From positions 1 through 14,679 of the forward strand of contig JAWOJF010000118.1 in the NCBI GenBank assembly GCA_046481785.1: a DNA stretch of 14,679 nucleotides. Direction: 5' to 3'. The notes under the pieces are model-generated. The model did no database searches. It was not told the origin of the DNA and was given only the letters and a program-made list of their open reading frames with translations. Both the position numbers and the translations under genes were made by a program. The DNA is from JAWOJF01 sp046481785 (lineage in GTDB: Bacteria; Bacteroidota; Ignavibacteria; Ignavibacteriales; Ignavibacteriaceae). This document shows positions 6,698 to 13,765 of the stretch, in pieces (position 1 is the first letter of the stretch; every line of letters starts with the position of its first letter).

Positions 6698-7741
6698 ATG
6701 TTTCGATTTGCACATCCTGAATATTTAAACGCACTTTACCTGCTGCCTGTTTTAGTTTTGTTATTCTGGTATTTAAACAGGAACAGGAAAAAAATTCTTG
6801 AGAAGTTTGCTTCGCGTAAACTTCAGCGGATATTAATATCTTCATACAGCAGGAGTAAAAGCTGGTTTAAATTCGGAATAATCATTCTGTCATTGGCTTT
6901 ATTAATTCTTGCAGCGGCTAATCCGCAGGTAGGCACCAAGATGCAGGAAGTGAAGCAGACAGGTATTGATGTTTTTATTTTGCTTGATGTTTCCCAAAGT
7001 ATGAATGCGCAGGATATAAAACCGAGCAGGCTGGAGAAGGCAAAATACCAGATATCAAATCTTATAAGAAAACTGCAGGGGGACAGGATTGGATTGATTA
7101 TTTTTTCCGGTGCCGCTTACATTCAGATTCCGTTAACAACTGATTACTCTGCTGCCGGGCTTTTCCTTAATGCAGTAGATGTAACCTCCGTTCCGCAGCC
7201 GGGAACTGCTATTGGTCCGGCTGTAAACCTGGCAACTGAATCATTTGATTACAGGACAAGTACACAAAAAGTTATAGTTGTAATAACTGATGGTGAAGAT
7301 CATGAAGGGGATGTAATTGATGCTGTAAATACGGCAGTAACAAAAGGGATTCAGGTATATGCAATTGGACTTGGTTCATCTCAGGGTGTTCCTATACCAG
7401 TATATAATAACCAGGGGAAGTCTGCCGGCTTTAAGCTTGATAATATGGGGAATACTGTTTTAACAAAACTTGATGAAACAACCCTTCAGCAGATAGCTAC
7501 TGCAGGCAATGGTAAATATTTCCGCGGTTCTAATTATGAAGATGAACTTGATTTAATTTACCGTGATTTATCTGCACTTGAAAAAACAGAGTTTGGGGTA
7601 AAAAAGGTTACTGATTACGAGGATCGTTTTTATTATTTTCTTGCTCCGGCTATTTTATTGTTGTTATTGGAGTTTTTTATTTCTGACAAAAGATCTCCTT
7701 TATTTACGAAATTGAATAAACGATTAGGAATTGAATCATGA
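6698..7741 (+). CDS. batB: BatB, VWA-domain aerotolerance membrane protein
   Basis: The product is 347 residues with the BatA plan: spans at about 9-27 and 58-75, a VWA domain (about 88-295) and a C-terminal span (312-328). The metal site is present as DVSQS (D97, S99, S101), T170 in QPGTAIG and D198 in VITDGEDHEGD. Gln at the third position of DxSxS is tolerated. The region after the VWA core (KYFRGSNYEDELDLIYRDL) parallels KYFRATNNKALQNIYEQI in BatA, showing that the two are paralogues. The start follows a 36-bp palindrome and lacks a strong ribosome-binding site. The stop overlaps the next start as ATGA, so batC translation is probably coupled to batB. Confidence 0.93.
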   Translation: MFRFAHPEYLNALYLLPVLVLLFWYLNRNRKKILEKFASRKLQRILISSYSRSKSWFKFGIIILSLALLILAAANPQVGTKMQEVKQTGIDVFILLDVSQSMNAQDIKPSRLEKAKYQISNLIRKLQGDRIGLIIFSGAAYIQIPLTTDYSAAGLFLNAVDVTSVPQPGTAIGPAVNLATESFDYRTSTQKVIVVITDGEDHEGDVIDAVNTAVTKGIQVYAIGLGSSQGVPIPVYNNQGKSAGFKLDNMGNTVLTKLDETTLQQIATAGNGKYFRGSNYEDELDLIYRDLSALEKTEFGVKKVTDYEDRFYYFLAPAILLLLLEFFISDKRSPLFTKLNKRLGIES

Positions 7742-8586
7742 TGATTAAGAAAACATCCGGCTTATCTTTGCTACCCAGCGCCTTAAGAGTAAAAGGCATT
7801 AACCGCAAAGACGCCATGACGCAAAGAAGAAAAATTTCAGAAACAACGCTTGTTGTTATTTTTATATTTTTCCTGGGATCATTTGTTAATGCTCAGAGTA
7901 TGCGTTCACTTATTAATGAAGGGGTAGATAATTATAAAGACAAAAAGTTTGCCGATTCAGAAGTGAATTTCAAAAAAGGGCTTGAAAAAACACCGGAAAG
8001 CTTTGAAGCTAATTTTAATCTTGGTGATGCATATTATAAACAGGAACGGTATGATGAAGCCCTGAATTCATTCCAGGCAGCTTTAGGTCAGGCACAGTCA
8101 AAAGAGCACAAAGCGGCGGTTCATCATAATATTGGTAATTCACTTTTGAAGTCACAGAAAATAAAAGAGAGTATTGAAGCATATAAAAAAGCCTTAAAAC
8201 TTAATCCTGATGATAGCGATACAAAATACAACCTGTCTTATGCAATGAACCTGCTAAACCAGCAGCAAAATCAGCAGCAGCAAAATAAGGATGACCAGAA
8301 TAAAGATAATAAGGATAATCAGGATAAGCAGCAGAACCAGGATCAAAATCAGGATAAGAATAAACAGGATAAAGATAAACAGGATCAGCAGCAGCAAAAT
8401 CAGCAGGACCAGCAGAATCCTAAAAATGAAGAAACAAAACAGGACAACCTGAAGCAGAAAGAAGAAAAACTTTCAAAGGAAGAAGCTGAAAGAATTTTGC
8501 AGGCATTAAAGAATAATGAAAAAGACTTACAGAAAAAATTGAGAAAGCAAAAAGGAGTTCCTGTTAAAACAGATAAGGATTGGTAA
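7738..8586 (+). CDS. batC: BatC, TPR-repeat protein with Gln/Asn/Asp/Lys-rich linker
   Basis: The product is 282 residues from the ATG at 7738, which forms ATGA with the batB stop and has AGGA at 7726-7729. A standard signal peptide begins only at Met27 (7816; MTQRRK, hydrophobic core, NAQ), and residues 10-29 are encoded by a palindromic repeat. The first 26 residues are therefore probably repeat-derived, or the true start is 7816, which has no Shine-Dalgarno site. Mature features are two to three TPR motifs (about 57-170, including FEANFNLGDAYYKQERYDEA and IGNSLLKSQKIKESIEAYKKAL), a disordered Q/N/D/K tract (about 174-228), and a helical tail (KEEAERILQALKNNEKDLQ) ending KDW. That tail is characteristic of BatC in FCB bacteria as I recall. 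BatC is thought to work with BatA and BatB on the periplasmic side. Confidence 0.9.
   Translation: MMIKKTSGLSLLPSALRVKGINRKDAMTQRRKISETTLVVIFIFFLGSFVNAQSMRSLINEGVDNYKDKKFADSEVNFKKGLEKTPESFEANFNLGDAYYKQERYDEALNSFQAALGQAQSKEHKAAVHHNIGNSLLKSQKIKESIEAYKKALKLNPDDSDTKYNLSYAMNLLNQQQNQQQQNKDDQNKDNKDNQDKQQNQDQNQDKNKQDKDKQDQQQQNQQDQQNPKNEETKQDNLKQKEEKLSKEEAERILQALKNNEKDLQKKLRKQKGVPVKTDKDW
7766..7826. repeat. REP-like palindrome overlapping the batC N-terminal codons
   Basis: The right arm, 7801-7826, holds two CGCAAAG words (CCGCAAAGACGCC, then GACGCAAAG). The left arm, 7766-7790, begins CTTTGC and contains AGCGCCTT, its inverse. Arm identity by eye is about 16 of 25, so the element is degraded. CCGCAAAGACGC-type sequence is familiar to me as an intergenic repeat word in several phyla (recollection). 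Here it lies within batC's reading frame and contains the alternative ATG at 7816. Confidence 0.45.
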
Positions 8587-8602
8587 AAAGTTTGCAGATA
8601 AT

Positions 8603-10435
8603 ATGAAAAAATTAATAACATACATAATATTAGTTATTGCACTGGCAGATATTGGACACGCTCAGAGTTTTACTGCCTCTGCCAGCAGCACCAGGGTTGG
8701 CGAAGCGGATCAGTTCCAGGTCTCTTTTACATTTGAAGGAAATGATATAAACGGACTGAAGGATTTTAGTCCTCCTAATTTTGGCCATTTCTTAATACTA
8801 TCAGGGCCAAACCAGTCATCAAGTATGCAGATAATAAACGGCGCTGTTTCTGCATCAATTACTTATACATATTATTTACAGCCAAGAAGTGCAGGTAATC
8901 ATACAATCGGCAGTGCATCAATTAATTTGAAAGGAACCGTATATAACACAGAGCCTTTTAAAATTGAAGTAGTAAGAGGAAGTATACAGTCCGCACCGGG
9001 TAAACAAAAACAAAGTGAACCGGCTATTTCTACAAAAGAAATTGCAGAAAATCTGTTTATCAGGGCTTCGGCAGATAAAAACAGAGCTTATAAAGGCGAG
9101 CAGGTTACTGTTACATATAAGCTTTATACACGGTTAAATATTGCATCACAGATGTCTGTTTCCAAATTGCCGCAGTACCAGGGTTTTTGGGCAGAGGAAC
9201 TTGAAACATCAAGCAATATTTCTTTTACTACCGAGATGGTGAACGGTAAACAATTTAGAGTGGGTGTATTAAAACGGGTTGCATTATTTCCAACAGAAAC
9301 AGGAGAACTGTCTGTTACTCCTTTTGAATTAAATGTTCCGGTAATGATTCAGAAGAAAAGAAGGGGGGGAAATATTTTTGATGATTTCTTTAATGACCCG
9401 TTTTTCAGCAGGGGTGAAACAATTGAATACGACGCTAAATCGAATACAATTAAAATAGATGTACAATCTCTTCCTTTAGATGATGCCCCGGCTTCTTTCA
9501 GCGGCGCTGTTGGTAATTTTAATATGAACAGCCAGATTAATACAACAAAAACAAAAACCAATGAGCCTGTTTCGCTTAAGATAGATATTTCAGGAACAGG
9601 TAATATTCAGTTATTAAATATTCCAGAAATAGAACTCCCTTCCGGATTTGAAAAGTATGAACCTAAGACCGCAGAACAGGTTAACAGGTCATCAAGGGTA
9701 TCAGGTAAAAAAAGTATTGAGTATTTGCTGGTGCCCCGTACAGCAGGAGAAAAAGAAATTCCGCCGGTAGAGTTTTCCTATTTTAATCCTGATAAAAGGT
9801 CATATGTCACTTTAACCACTCCCTCATATACTATTAGAGTAGAGCAGGGAGAAAGAGATGCTCAGTCTGCTTATGCAGGAAAAGAGAATGTTAAGGAATT
9901 AGGAAATGACATAAGATATATTAAAACATCCGCGGGCAGTATTAGTAAAAAAGGTGAAATTGTTCTTTATCAATATGGATTCTGGGTTGCAACATTCCTT
10001 CCATTATTTGCTGCGGCAGGACTTGTAGCGTGGAAGAGACGCGATGAAAAATTATCCGGTAATGTTCAGCTAATGCGTTATACAAAAGCACAGAAGGTTG
10101 CACGCGCAAGACTAAAAAAAGCTAAACAGCTTATGGAGGCTAAAAAGGAAACTGAATTTTATGCTGAAATATCCCAGGCATTATTTGGTTACCTTGAAGA
10201 TAAACTTCGTATGCCTAAAGCAGATTTTACTGTAGAAAGAGCTGTTGATGAATTAAGACATCGTCGCGTGAATGAATCACTTATTAATGAGTTTAAATTT
10301 TGTGCTGAAAGGACTGATTATATCAGGTTTGCTCCTGCGGGTAATGTTGTTGCAGCAATGAATGAAATCTATAACCAGTCGGCAAATGTAATTATTGAAC
10401 TGGAAAAATCTTTTGCGGTGAAAAAAGATGTATAG
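8603..10435 (+). CDS. batD: BatD, large periplasmic oxygen-tolerance protein
   Basis: The product is 610 residues. The signal peptide (1-20) is cleaved at HAQ. A long beta-rich periplasmic region (21-450) contains the family motif FDDFFNDPFF at about 259-268, and a single span (about 457-477) precedes a basic boundary. The cytoplasmic helical domain (about 494-600) includes KKETEFYAEISQALFGYLED and AVDELRHRRVNESL, and resembles the tail of the protein encoded at 4561. Length and plan match BatD. The domain may act as a scaffold that presents periplasmic substrates or partners to BatA/BatB and relays to MoxR, though this is not proven for the family. It starts 16 bases after the batC stop and overlaps batE by eight bases, so it is within the same transcript. 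Confidence 0.93.
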   Translation: MKKLITYIILVIALADIGHAQSFTASASSTRVGEADQFQVSFTFEGNDINGLKDFSPPNFGHFLILSGPNQSSSMQIINGAVSASITYTYYLQPRSAGNHTIGSASINLKGTVYNTEPFKIEVVRGSIQSAPGKQKQSEPAISTKEIAENLFIRASADKNRAYKGEQVTVTYKLYTRLNIASQMSVSKLPQYQGFWAEELETSSNISFTTEMVNGKQFRVGVLKRVALFPTETGELSVTPFELNVPVMIQKKRRGGNIFDDFFNDPFFSRGETIEYDAKSNTIKIDVQSLPLDDAPASFSGAVGNFNMNSQINTTKTKTNEPVSLKIDISGTGNIQLLNIPEIELPSGFEKYEPKTAEQVNRSSRVSGKKSIEYLLVPRTAGEKEIPPVEFSYFNPDKRSYVTLTTPSYTIRVEQGERDAQSAYAGKENVKELGNDIRYIKTSAGSISKKGEIVLYQYGFWVATFLPLFAAAGLVAWKRRDEKLSGNVQLMRYTKAQKVARARLKKAKQLMEAKKETEFYAEISQALFGYLEDKLRMPKADFTVERAVDELRHRRVNESLINEFKFCAERTDYIRFAPAGNVVAAMNEIYNQSANVIIELEKSFAVKKDV

Positions 10436-11189
10436 AAGGAATTTTTATATTGCTGTGTTATTAGTGCTATTATCCGCCATTTCATTTGCACAATCAGCGG
10501 AAGCAATGTTTAGAAGAGGAAACGAATTTTACCAGGCTAAAGATTATAACAGGGCAATTGAAGCATATGAAAATCTTGTTGAACAGGGATATGAATCATC
10601 AGAGTTATATTATAACCTGGGAAATTCCTATTACAGGTTAGGAAAGCTTGGTTTTGCTATATTATATTATGAGAAAGCAGCAAAACTTTCTCCTTCCGAT
10701 GAAGATGTTTTGCATAATCTTGCACTTGCAAATATTCAGACGGCGGACAGAATTGAAACAATGCCGAGATTTTTTATTTTTCAATGGTGGGAAAGCCTGC
10801 TTGCTCTGTTTTCACTTTCAGGCTGGTCAATAACTGCTTATGTGTTTTATTCCCTTTTGCTGGTATCAATTGTTGGTTACTTTTTTGCAAGGGAACCGGC
10901 TGTGCAGAAATACTCTGTATACAGCGGGTTAGCTTCTGCAGTATTGCTTGCCGTTGTAATAACAATACTGGCAGTTAACATAAACCGTGAAAATAATGTT
11001 AAAAAAGGAATAATTATAGAGCATACAGTAACTGCCAAAGTATCCCCGGATGACAGGAGCAATGATGCATTTGTTATTCATGAAGGATTAAAAGTTAGTG
11101 TGGAGGACAGAGTTGCCGGCTGGCTGAAGATAAGGCTGGAAGACGGGAAAATCGGCTGGCTGCCCGGTGATGATATAAGAATTATTTAA
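10428..11189 (+). CDS. batE: BatE, TPR protein with two membrane spans and SH3-like tail
   Basis: The product is 253 residues. It has a signal peptide cleaved at FAQ (about residue 22) and two TPR-like units (about 24-100, including AMFRRGNEFYQAKDYNRAIE and YYNLGNSYYRLGKLGFAILY). Two membrane spans follow (about 133-153 and 165-185), then a C-terminal SH3-like domain (about 195-251) with VSVEDRVAGWLKIRLEDG and KIGWLPGDDIRII. This order is the usual BatE architecture in FCB Bat operons. The eight-base overlap with batD suggests coupled translation. It is the last gene of the run. An AT-rich inverted repeat after it may mark the end of the operon. The SH3-like tail is commonly taken to bind peptidoglycan or protein partners (inference here). 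Confidence 0.9.
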   Translation: MYRRNFYIAVLLVLLSAISFAQSAEAMFRRGNEFYQAKDYNRAIEAYENLVEQGYESSELYYNLGNSYYRLGKLGFAILYYEKAAKLSPSDEDVLHNLALANIQTADRIETMPRFFIFQWWESLLALFSLSGWSITAYVFYSLLLVSIVGYFFAREPAVQKYSVYSGLASAVLLAVVITILAVNINRENNVKKGIIIEHTVTAKVSPDDRSNDAFVIHEGLKVSVEDRVAGWLKIRLEDGKIGWLPGDDIRII

Positions 11190-11210
11190 CAATATGTTTA
11201 TAGAAACGTG

Positions 11211-11236
11211 ATAAACAATAATTATTTTTTGTTTAT
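11211..11236 (+). terminator. Weak AT-rich inverted repeat after batE, possible operon end
   Basis: ATAAACAA (11211-11218) and TTGTTTAT (11229-11236) form an eight-base stem around a ten-base loop that includes a T-run. The stem has only two G-C pairs and no T-run after it, so it is a poor intrinsic terminator. It overlaps the region just upstream of the candidate promoter at 11240, and could instead be a regulatory palindrome for the YHS gene. Confidence 0.2.
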
Positions 11237-11239
11237 AAT

Positions 11240-11269
11240 TGTAACTATTGAGTTTATTCGACCATCTAA
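11240..11269 (+). promoter_or_regulatory. Candidate ECF-sigma-type promoter for the YHS-like secreted protein
   Basis: TGTAAC at 11240-11245 and CATCTAA at 11263-11269 are separated by 17 bases, the same form and spacing as the site at 2282-2311 before moxR. The two spacers also end alike, in AC directly before the -10. The predicted start of transcription near 11275 leaves a short leader of about 30 bases before the ATG at 11305. Identity of the sigma factor cannot be read from this window. Confidence 0.45.
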
Positions 11270-11304
11270 GTAAAAATAACTATATAAAAAGAAAGGATAT
11301 ACAA

Positions 11305-11640
11305 ATGAAGAAGCTATTTGTTGCTGCTTTTGTATTACTATTTGGAATAAGTTTTAGTAATGTTTCACTTGCACAGGAAGAAACAGCAAAAAAAGAAGCA
11401 AAGGAAATGTCCAAAGATGAGGCAAAACCTGCGGAAGTAAAGGTTGTTAAAGATGGAAAAGCTGCTAACACTATATGTCCGGTCTCTAAAGAATCAGTTG
11501 ATGATCCGATAGTGGTTGAATATAAAGGTAAAAATTATAATCTCTGCTGCAAAAGCTGTTTGAAGAAATTTACAAAAGATCCTGAAAAATATATCTCACG
11601 TTTAAGTGATGATGGGAAGAGTATGAAGAAAGGTTCTTAA
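11305..11640 (+). CDS. Small secreted YHS-like metal-binding protein
   Basis: The product is 111 residues from ATG 11305, chosen because GAAAGGA at 11291-11297 sits seven bases upstream and MKKLF starts a normal signal peptide. The frame is open to an upstream ATG at 11248, which would add 19 residues before the signal. Cleavage is likely at LAQ (residue 24). A charged Lys/Glu/Ala-rich linker (25-52) leads to a compact domain (53-100) with C58 in ICPVSKESVDDP, then VEYKGKNYNLCCKSCLKKF with C81, C82 and C85, then DPEKYISRL. This Cys pattern and the EYKGKxYxxCC wording fit the YHS/TRASH type of metal-binding domain. It may bind copper or another soft metal in the periplasm (inference). Its promoter-like region resembles that of the Bat operon. 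Confidence 0.85.
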   Translation: MKKLFVAAFVLLFGISFSNVSLAQEETAKKEAKEMSKDEAKPAEVKVVKDGKAANTICPVSKESVDDPIVVEYKGKNYNLCCKSCLKKFTKDPEKYISRLSDDGKSMKKGS

Positions 11641-11652
11641 TTCCGGTCTTTT

Positions 11653-11672
11653 GGGCGTACAAAGGTGCGCCC
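11653..11672 (+). terminator. Candidate intrinsic terminator after the YHS-like gene
   Basis: GGGCGTAC (11653-11660) pairs with GTGCGCCC (11665-11672) with one T-G wobble and an AAAG loop, giving a GC-rich eight-base stem 12 bases after the stop codon. The following TGCCTTATTTTA is T-rich but not a clean run, so termination strength is uncertain. Confidence 0.45.
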
Positions 11673-11764
11673 TGCCTTATTTTACCCCTCTGCTGCTGTA
11701 TTGATTACGTTTTCTTTCCTGCATATCTTTGTATTATAAACATTGCTGCATAGAACCTGATTTT

Positions 11765-11841
11765 GTCACAGGCTAAAGCCTGTGCTGCAAGGACATGGTT
11801 TTATGTTCGTATGTGGTCACAGGCTAAAGCCTGTGCTACAA
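11765..11841. repeat. Pair of REP-like palindromes, direct repeat of 26 bases
   Basis: The 26 bases at 11765-11790 recur at 11816-11841 with one difference (G for A near the right end). Each copy contains the perfect palindrome CACAGGCTAAAGCCTGTG (11767-11784 and 11818-11835). GGCTAAAGCC also forms the core of the long hairpin in the inner element at 3532-3571, so these belong to one broader family. Two copies 51 bases apart resemble paired REP arrangements. They fill much of the 222-base gap before the protease gene and are not coding. Confidence 0.85.
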
Positions 11842-11862
11842 AAAATATAATGAAAATTACAT

Positions 11863-13005
11863 ATGAATGACGCTAAAAAATATAATAATATTAAACTGGC
11901 TTTTGGTATCGGCAAGGGTGTAATAAGCTTTATATTAATTATTCTATTTATCCGGAGCGGCTTAAGTACTAATCTTGAAAATTATCTTCAGGCTTATTTT
12001 GTAAATGATTATTTGCTCTTTCTTGCATATGTATTTGCTGTAGCTGCAGCATCATCGGTGATTTTCTTTCCGGTTAATTATTATACCGGTTTTTATCTTG
12101 AGCATAAGTATAATTTATCCAACCAGACTTTTACCAAATATGTAATAGAGAATCTGAAATCTCTTGCCGTCTCATTGGTAATAGGAACACCGGTTTTACT
12201 TTTTTTCTTTTATGTGCTAAACAGGTTTGAAAACCTCTGGTGGCTGCCGTTTGCTATTGGGTTATTTATAATATCGGTAGTTCTTGCAAGGATTGTTCCT
12301 ATAGTAATACTGCCGTTGTTTTATAAAGTCACTCCTCTTGATGATGAAGATTTAAAAGAAAGAATAAAGAAACTTGCGGGTGATGCAGGAATTAAAGTTG
12401 AGAATGTTTACAAATTTGACATGAGCAAAAATACTAAAAAGGCAAATGCAGCATTTACCGGTATAGGAAAATCCAAAAGGATATTGCTGGGTGATACCTT
12501 ACTTGAGAGTTATACAAAAGATGAAATAGAAACTGTTATTGCTCACGAGCTGGGGCATTATAAAAAGAAACATATAATTAAAAATATTGTTACCGGTACG
12601 GTTTCTAGTTTTTTAACTTTATTTTTGGTTGCATACCTATATAATATTTCGTTAAGCTGGTTTGGTTTTAGCTCTATAACACAAATCTCTGCCCTGCCGT
12701 TGTTATCTGTGTGGGGAATGATCATAGGGCTTGTCCAGACACCCCTCGGTAATATTCTTTCAAGAAAATATGAATATGAAGCAGACAGGTATGCAATTGA
12801 ATCAACCCAAAAACCTGATGCATTTAAGGCAACCTTAGAGAAACTAACCGAGCAAAATCTTGGTGATAAAGAGCCTCATCCTTTTGTTGAATGGTTTTTT
12901 TACAGTCATCCTTCAATTAAAAACAGGATAGGCGCAATTAATAAATTTGTTGATGAAACAGGCCTTGTATATAAAAACAGTCTGCCGGAAGGAAGTAATG
13001 CTTAA
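11863..13005 (+). CDS. M48 family membrane metalloprotease (Ste24/CAAX protease type)
   Basis: The product is 380 residues. The N-terminal half is a multi-span membrane domain (spans at about 18-32, 50-70, 101-119 and 128-154) of the M48 N-terminal type. The catalytic domain has HELGH (228-232), with E306 in EYEADRYA as the third zinc ligand. NAAFTGIGKSKRILLGDTLLE (195-215) and the late HPSIKNRI (349-356) are also characteristic. Two further hydrophobic stretches lie at about 245-262 and 278-296. This is the Ste24p layout. Prenyl-protein processing is not expected in bacteria, so membrane-protein quality control is more likely (inference). No Shine-Dalgarno site is visible. Sixteen bases separate it from the acyltransferase gene, so the two are probably co-transcribed. 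Confidence 0.93.
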   Translation: MNDAKKYNNIKLAFGIGKGVISFILIILFIRSGLSTNLENYLQAYFVNDYLLFLAYVFAVAAASSVIFFPVNYYTGFYLEHKYNLSNQTFTKYVIENLKSLAVSLVIGTPVLLFFFYVLNRFENLWWLPFAIGLFIISVVLARIVPIVILPLFYKVTPLDDEDLKERIKKLAGDAGIKVENVYKFDMSKNTKKANAAFTGIGKSKRILLGDTLLESYTKDEIETVIAHELGHYKKKHIIKNIVTGTVSSFLTLFLVAYLYNISLSWFGFSSITQISALPLLSVWGMIIGLVQTPLGNILSRKYEYEADRYAIESTQKPDAFKATLEKLTEQNLGDKEPHPFVEWFFYSHPSIKNRIGAINKFVDETGLVYKNSLPEGSNA

Positions 13006-13021
13006 TTTTAAGGGGATATAA

Positions 13022-13765
13022 TTGTTGTCTTATCTGAAACTCTTTTTTATTATTATTCATACAATAATCTGTTCAATCTTTGCTCTGCTCTTCAGCTTAG
13101 ACAGAACACATAGCCTTTATGTATGGCTGTCAAAAATTTTTTCAGGCGGAATTCTTCTTATTGCCGGCATAAAATTAAAAGTTACCGGTCTTGAAAATAT
13201 TGATAAGAAGGCCGTATATATTTTTGCATCTAACCATGCAAGTCAGTTTGATATCCCTGCGCTGCAATATGCAATACCAAACAGGATGAGTATTGTATTT
13301 AAGAAAGAGCTTGCAAAAATTCCTATATTTGGCTGGCAGTTAAAAACGGGTCCTTATATAATGATAGACAGGAAGAATGCGGAGAAGGCTCTTAAGAGTA
13401 TTGAAGAAGCAAAAAGAAAAATGATGGAGAACCGGCTTTCTGCAACAATATTTCCTGAGGGAACAAGGAGCTTGACCGGTGAAGTGCAGGCATTTAAACG
13501 CGGAGCATTTAACCTTGCTTCAAAAGTCGGGTATCCTGTAGTACCTGTAACAATATCAGGATCTGACAAGCTTTTGCCTAAAGGAAAATTTATAATTAAA
13601 AGCGGAACAATTCATGTTCATTTTGATAAACCGGTTCCAACTGATAATATAAAAACCCGGGCTGATGAACTTGCACTTATGGAAAAAGTGCGGGATATTA
13701 TAATAAGGAATTTAGAAACCCATTCCGGCAGAACCGGAACAGCGCAGGAAGGAGTTAGTTTGTAA
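13022..13765 (+). CDS. plsC: 1-acyl-sn-glycerol-3-phosphate acyltransferase (PlsC-like)
   Basis: The product is 247 residues from TTG 13022, which has AGGGG ending about six bases upstream; the adjacent TTG at 13025 cannot be excluded. An N-terminal hydrophobic segment (about 5-25) anchors it to the inner membrane. The acyltransferase motifs are intact: NHASQFD (71-77, catalytic H72 and D77), a GPYIMIDR segment near 110-117, FPEGTRS (144-150) and VPVTISG (174-180). It would transfer an acyl chain to the sn-2 position of lysophosphatidic acid in phospholipid synthesis. Exact acceptor is uncertain because the family includes lyso-lipid variants. It shares one base with gatC (TAATG), a strong sign of translational coupling. 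Confidence 0.9.
   Translation: MLSYLKLFFIIIHTIICSIFALLFSLDRTHSLYVWLSKIFSGGILLIAGIKLKVTGLENIDKKAVYIFASNHASQFDIPALQYAIPNRMSIVFKKELAKIPIFGWQLKTGPYIMIDRKNAEKALKSIEEAKRKMMENRLSATIFPEGTRSLTGEVQAFKRGAFNLASKVGYPVVPVTISGSDKLLPKGKFIIKSGTIHVHFDKPVPTDNIKTRADELALMEKVRDIIIRNLETHSGRTGTAQEGVSL

Noticed and set aside
11248..11304. Longer N-terminus for the YHS-like protein (ATG 11248)
   Set aside because: The ATG at 11305 has a good GAAAGGA site and starts a normal signal peptide. The upstream extension would also overlap the candidate promoter.
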